Shown here: in pieces, positions 6,290 through 6,389 of the stretch
How the letters are laid out: each line of letters opens with the position of its first letter
Position numbering within the stretch: position 1 is the stretch's first letter
Source: Actinomycetes bacterium
GTDB taxonomy: Bacteria > Actinomycetota > Actinomycetes > Propionibacteriales > Propionibacteriaceae
DNA length: 6,389 nucleotides
Assembly: GCA_023437345.1 (NCBI GenBank)
Contig: JAEZGC010000120.1
Span: forward strand, 1 to 6,389
Direction: 5' to 3'
Notes under the pieces: model-generated
What the model was told of the DNA's origin: nothing
What the model saw: only the letters and a program-made list of their open reading frames with translations
Databases searched by the model: none
Made by a program: the position numbers and the translations under genes

Positions 6290-6352
6290 CCTGTCGGCGC
6301 CTCGTCCGGCAACTGGCCTCTGGCAAGGTGATTCACTGCGCGGACGCGTAAA

Positions 6353-6384
<32 letters not shown>

Positions 6385-6389
6385 GTTGT

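Overview
The window comes from a high-GC bacterium, most likely an actinomycete (Actinomycetota). The evidence is G/C-rich third codon positions, a lipoprotein with a threonine/alanine/proline-rich linker, and adjacent tRNA-Asp and tRNA-Phe genes, a pairing I recall from mycobacteria and relatives. The family or genus cannot be fixed from the sequence.

Layout. Positions 1-92 hold a probable tRNA promoter and a leader that can fold into two hairpins. tRNA-Asp(GTC) and tRNA-Phe(GAA) follow on the + strand at 93-166 and 190-263. A strong hairpin at 275-302 lies between these tRNAs and a convergent operon and probably ends transcription from both sides. From 310 to 6127 the - strand carries five genes of a peptide (Opp/Dpp-type) ABC importer. 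In transcription order these are the lipoprotein substrate-binding protein (6127-4439), permease DppB (4357-3434), permease DppC (3441-2470), ATPase DppD (2465-1311) and ATPase DppF (1326-310). An 81-nt gap with a 12-bp hairpin separates the binding protein from dppB. The four downstream genes are packed with overlaps of 8 and 16 nt and one 4-nt gap, so translation is probably coupled. Positions 6128-6353 are the upstream region of the operon, and 6354-6383 is an uninterrupted run of 30 G close to the end of the window.

How the genes work together. The binding protein, anchored to the outer face of the membrane by a lipidated cysteine, captures peptides and delivers them to the DppB/DppC channel. 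DppD and DppF hydrolyse ATP to drive import. All ATPase motifs are intact in both ATPases, and each also has a C-terminal four-cysteine motif of the kind that holds an iron-sulfur cluster in some family members. The transported peptide class cannot be told from sequence.

I see no new biological system here. The core is a standard complete peptide importer operon. The points worth a second look are the poly-G tract, the structured tRNA leader, a mismatch in the tRNA-Phe D-stem, the long N-terminal tail on DppD, paired cysteines on the outward-facing parts of the importer, and the intercistronic hairpin. All long + strand reading frames opposite the operon look like antisense shadows.
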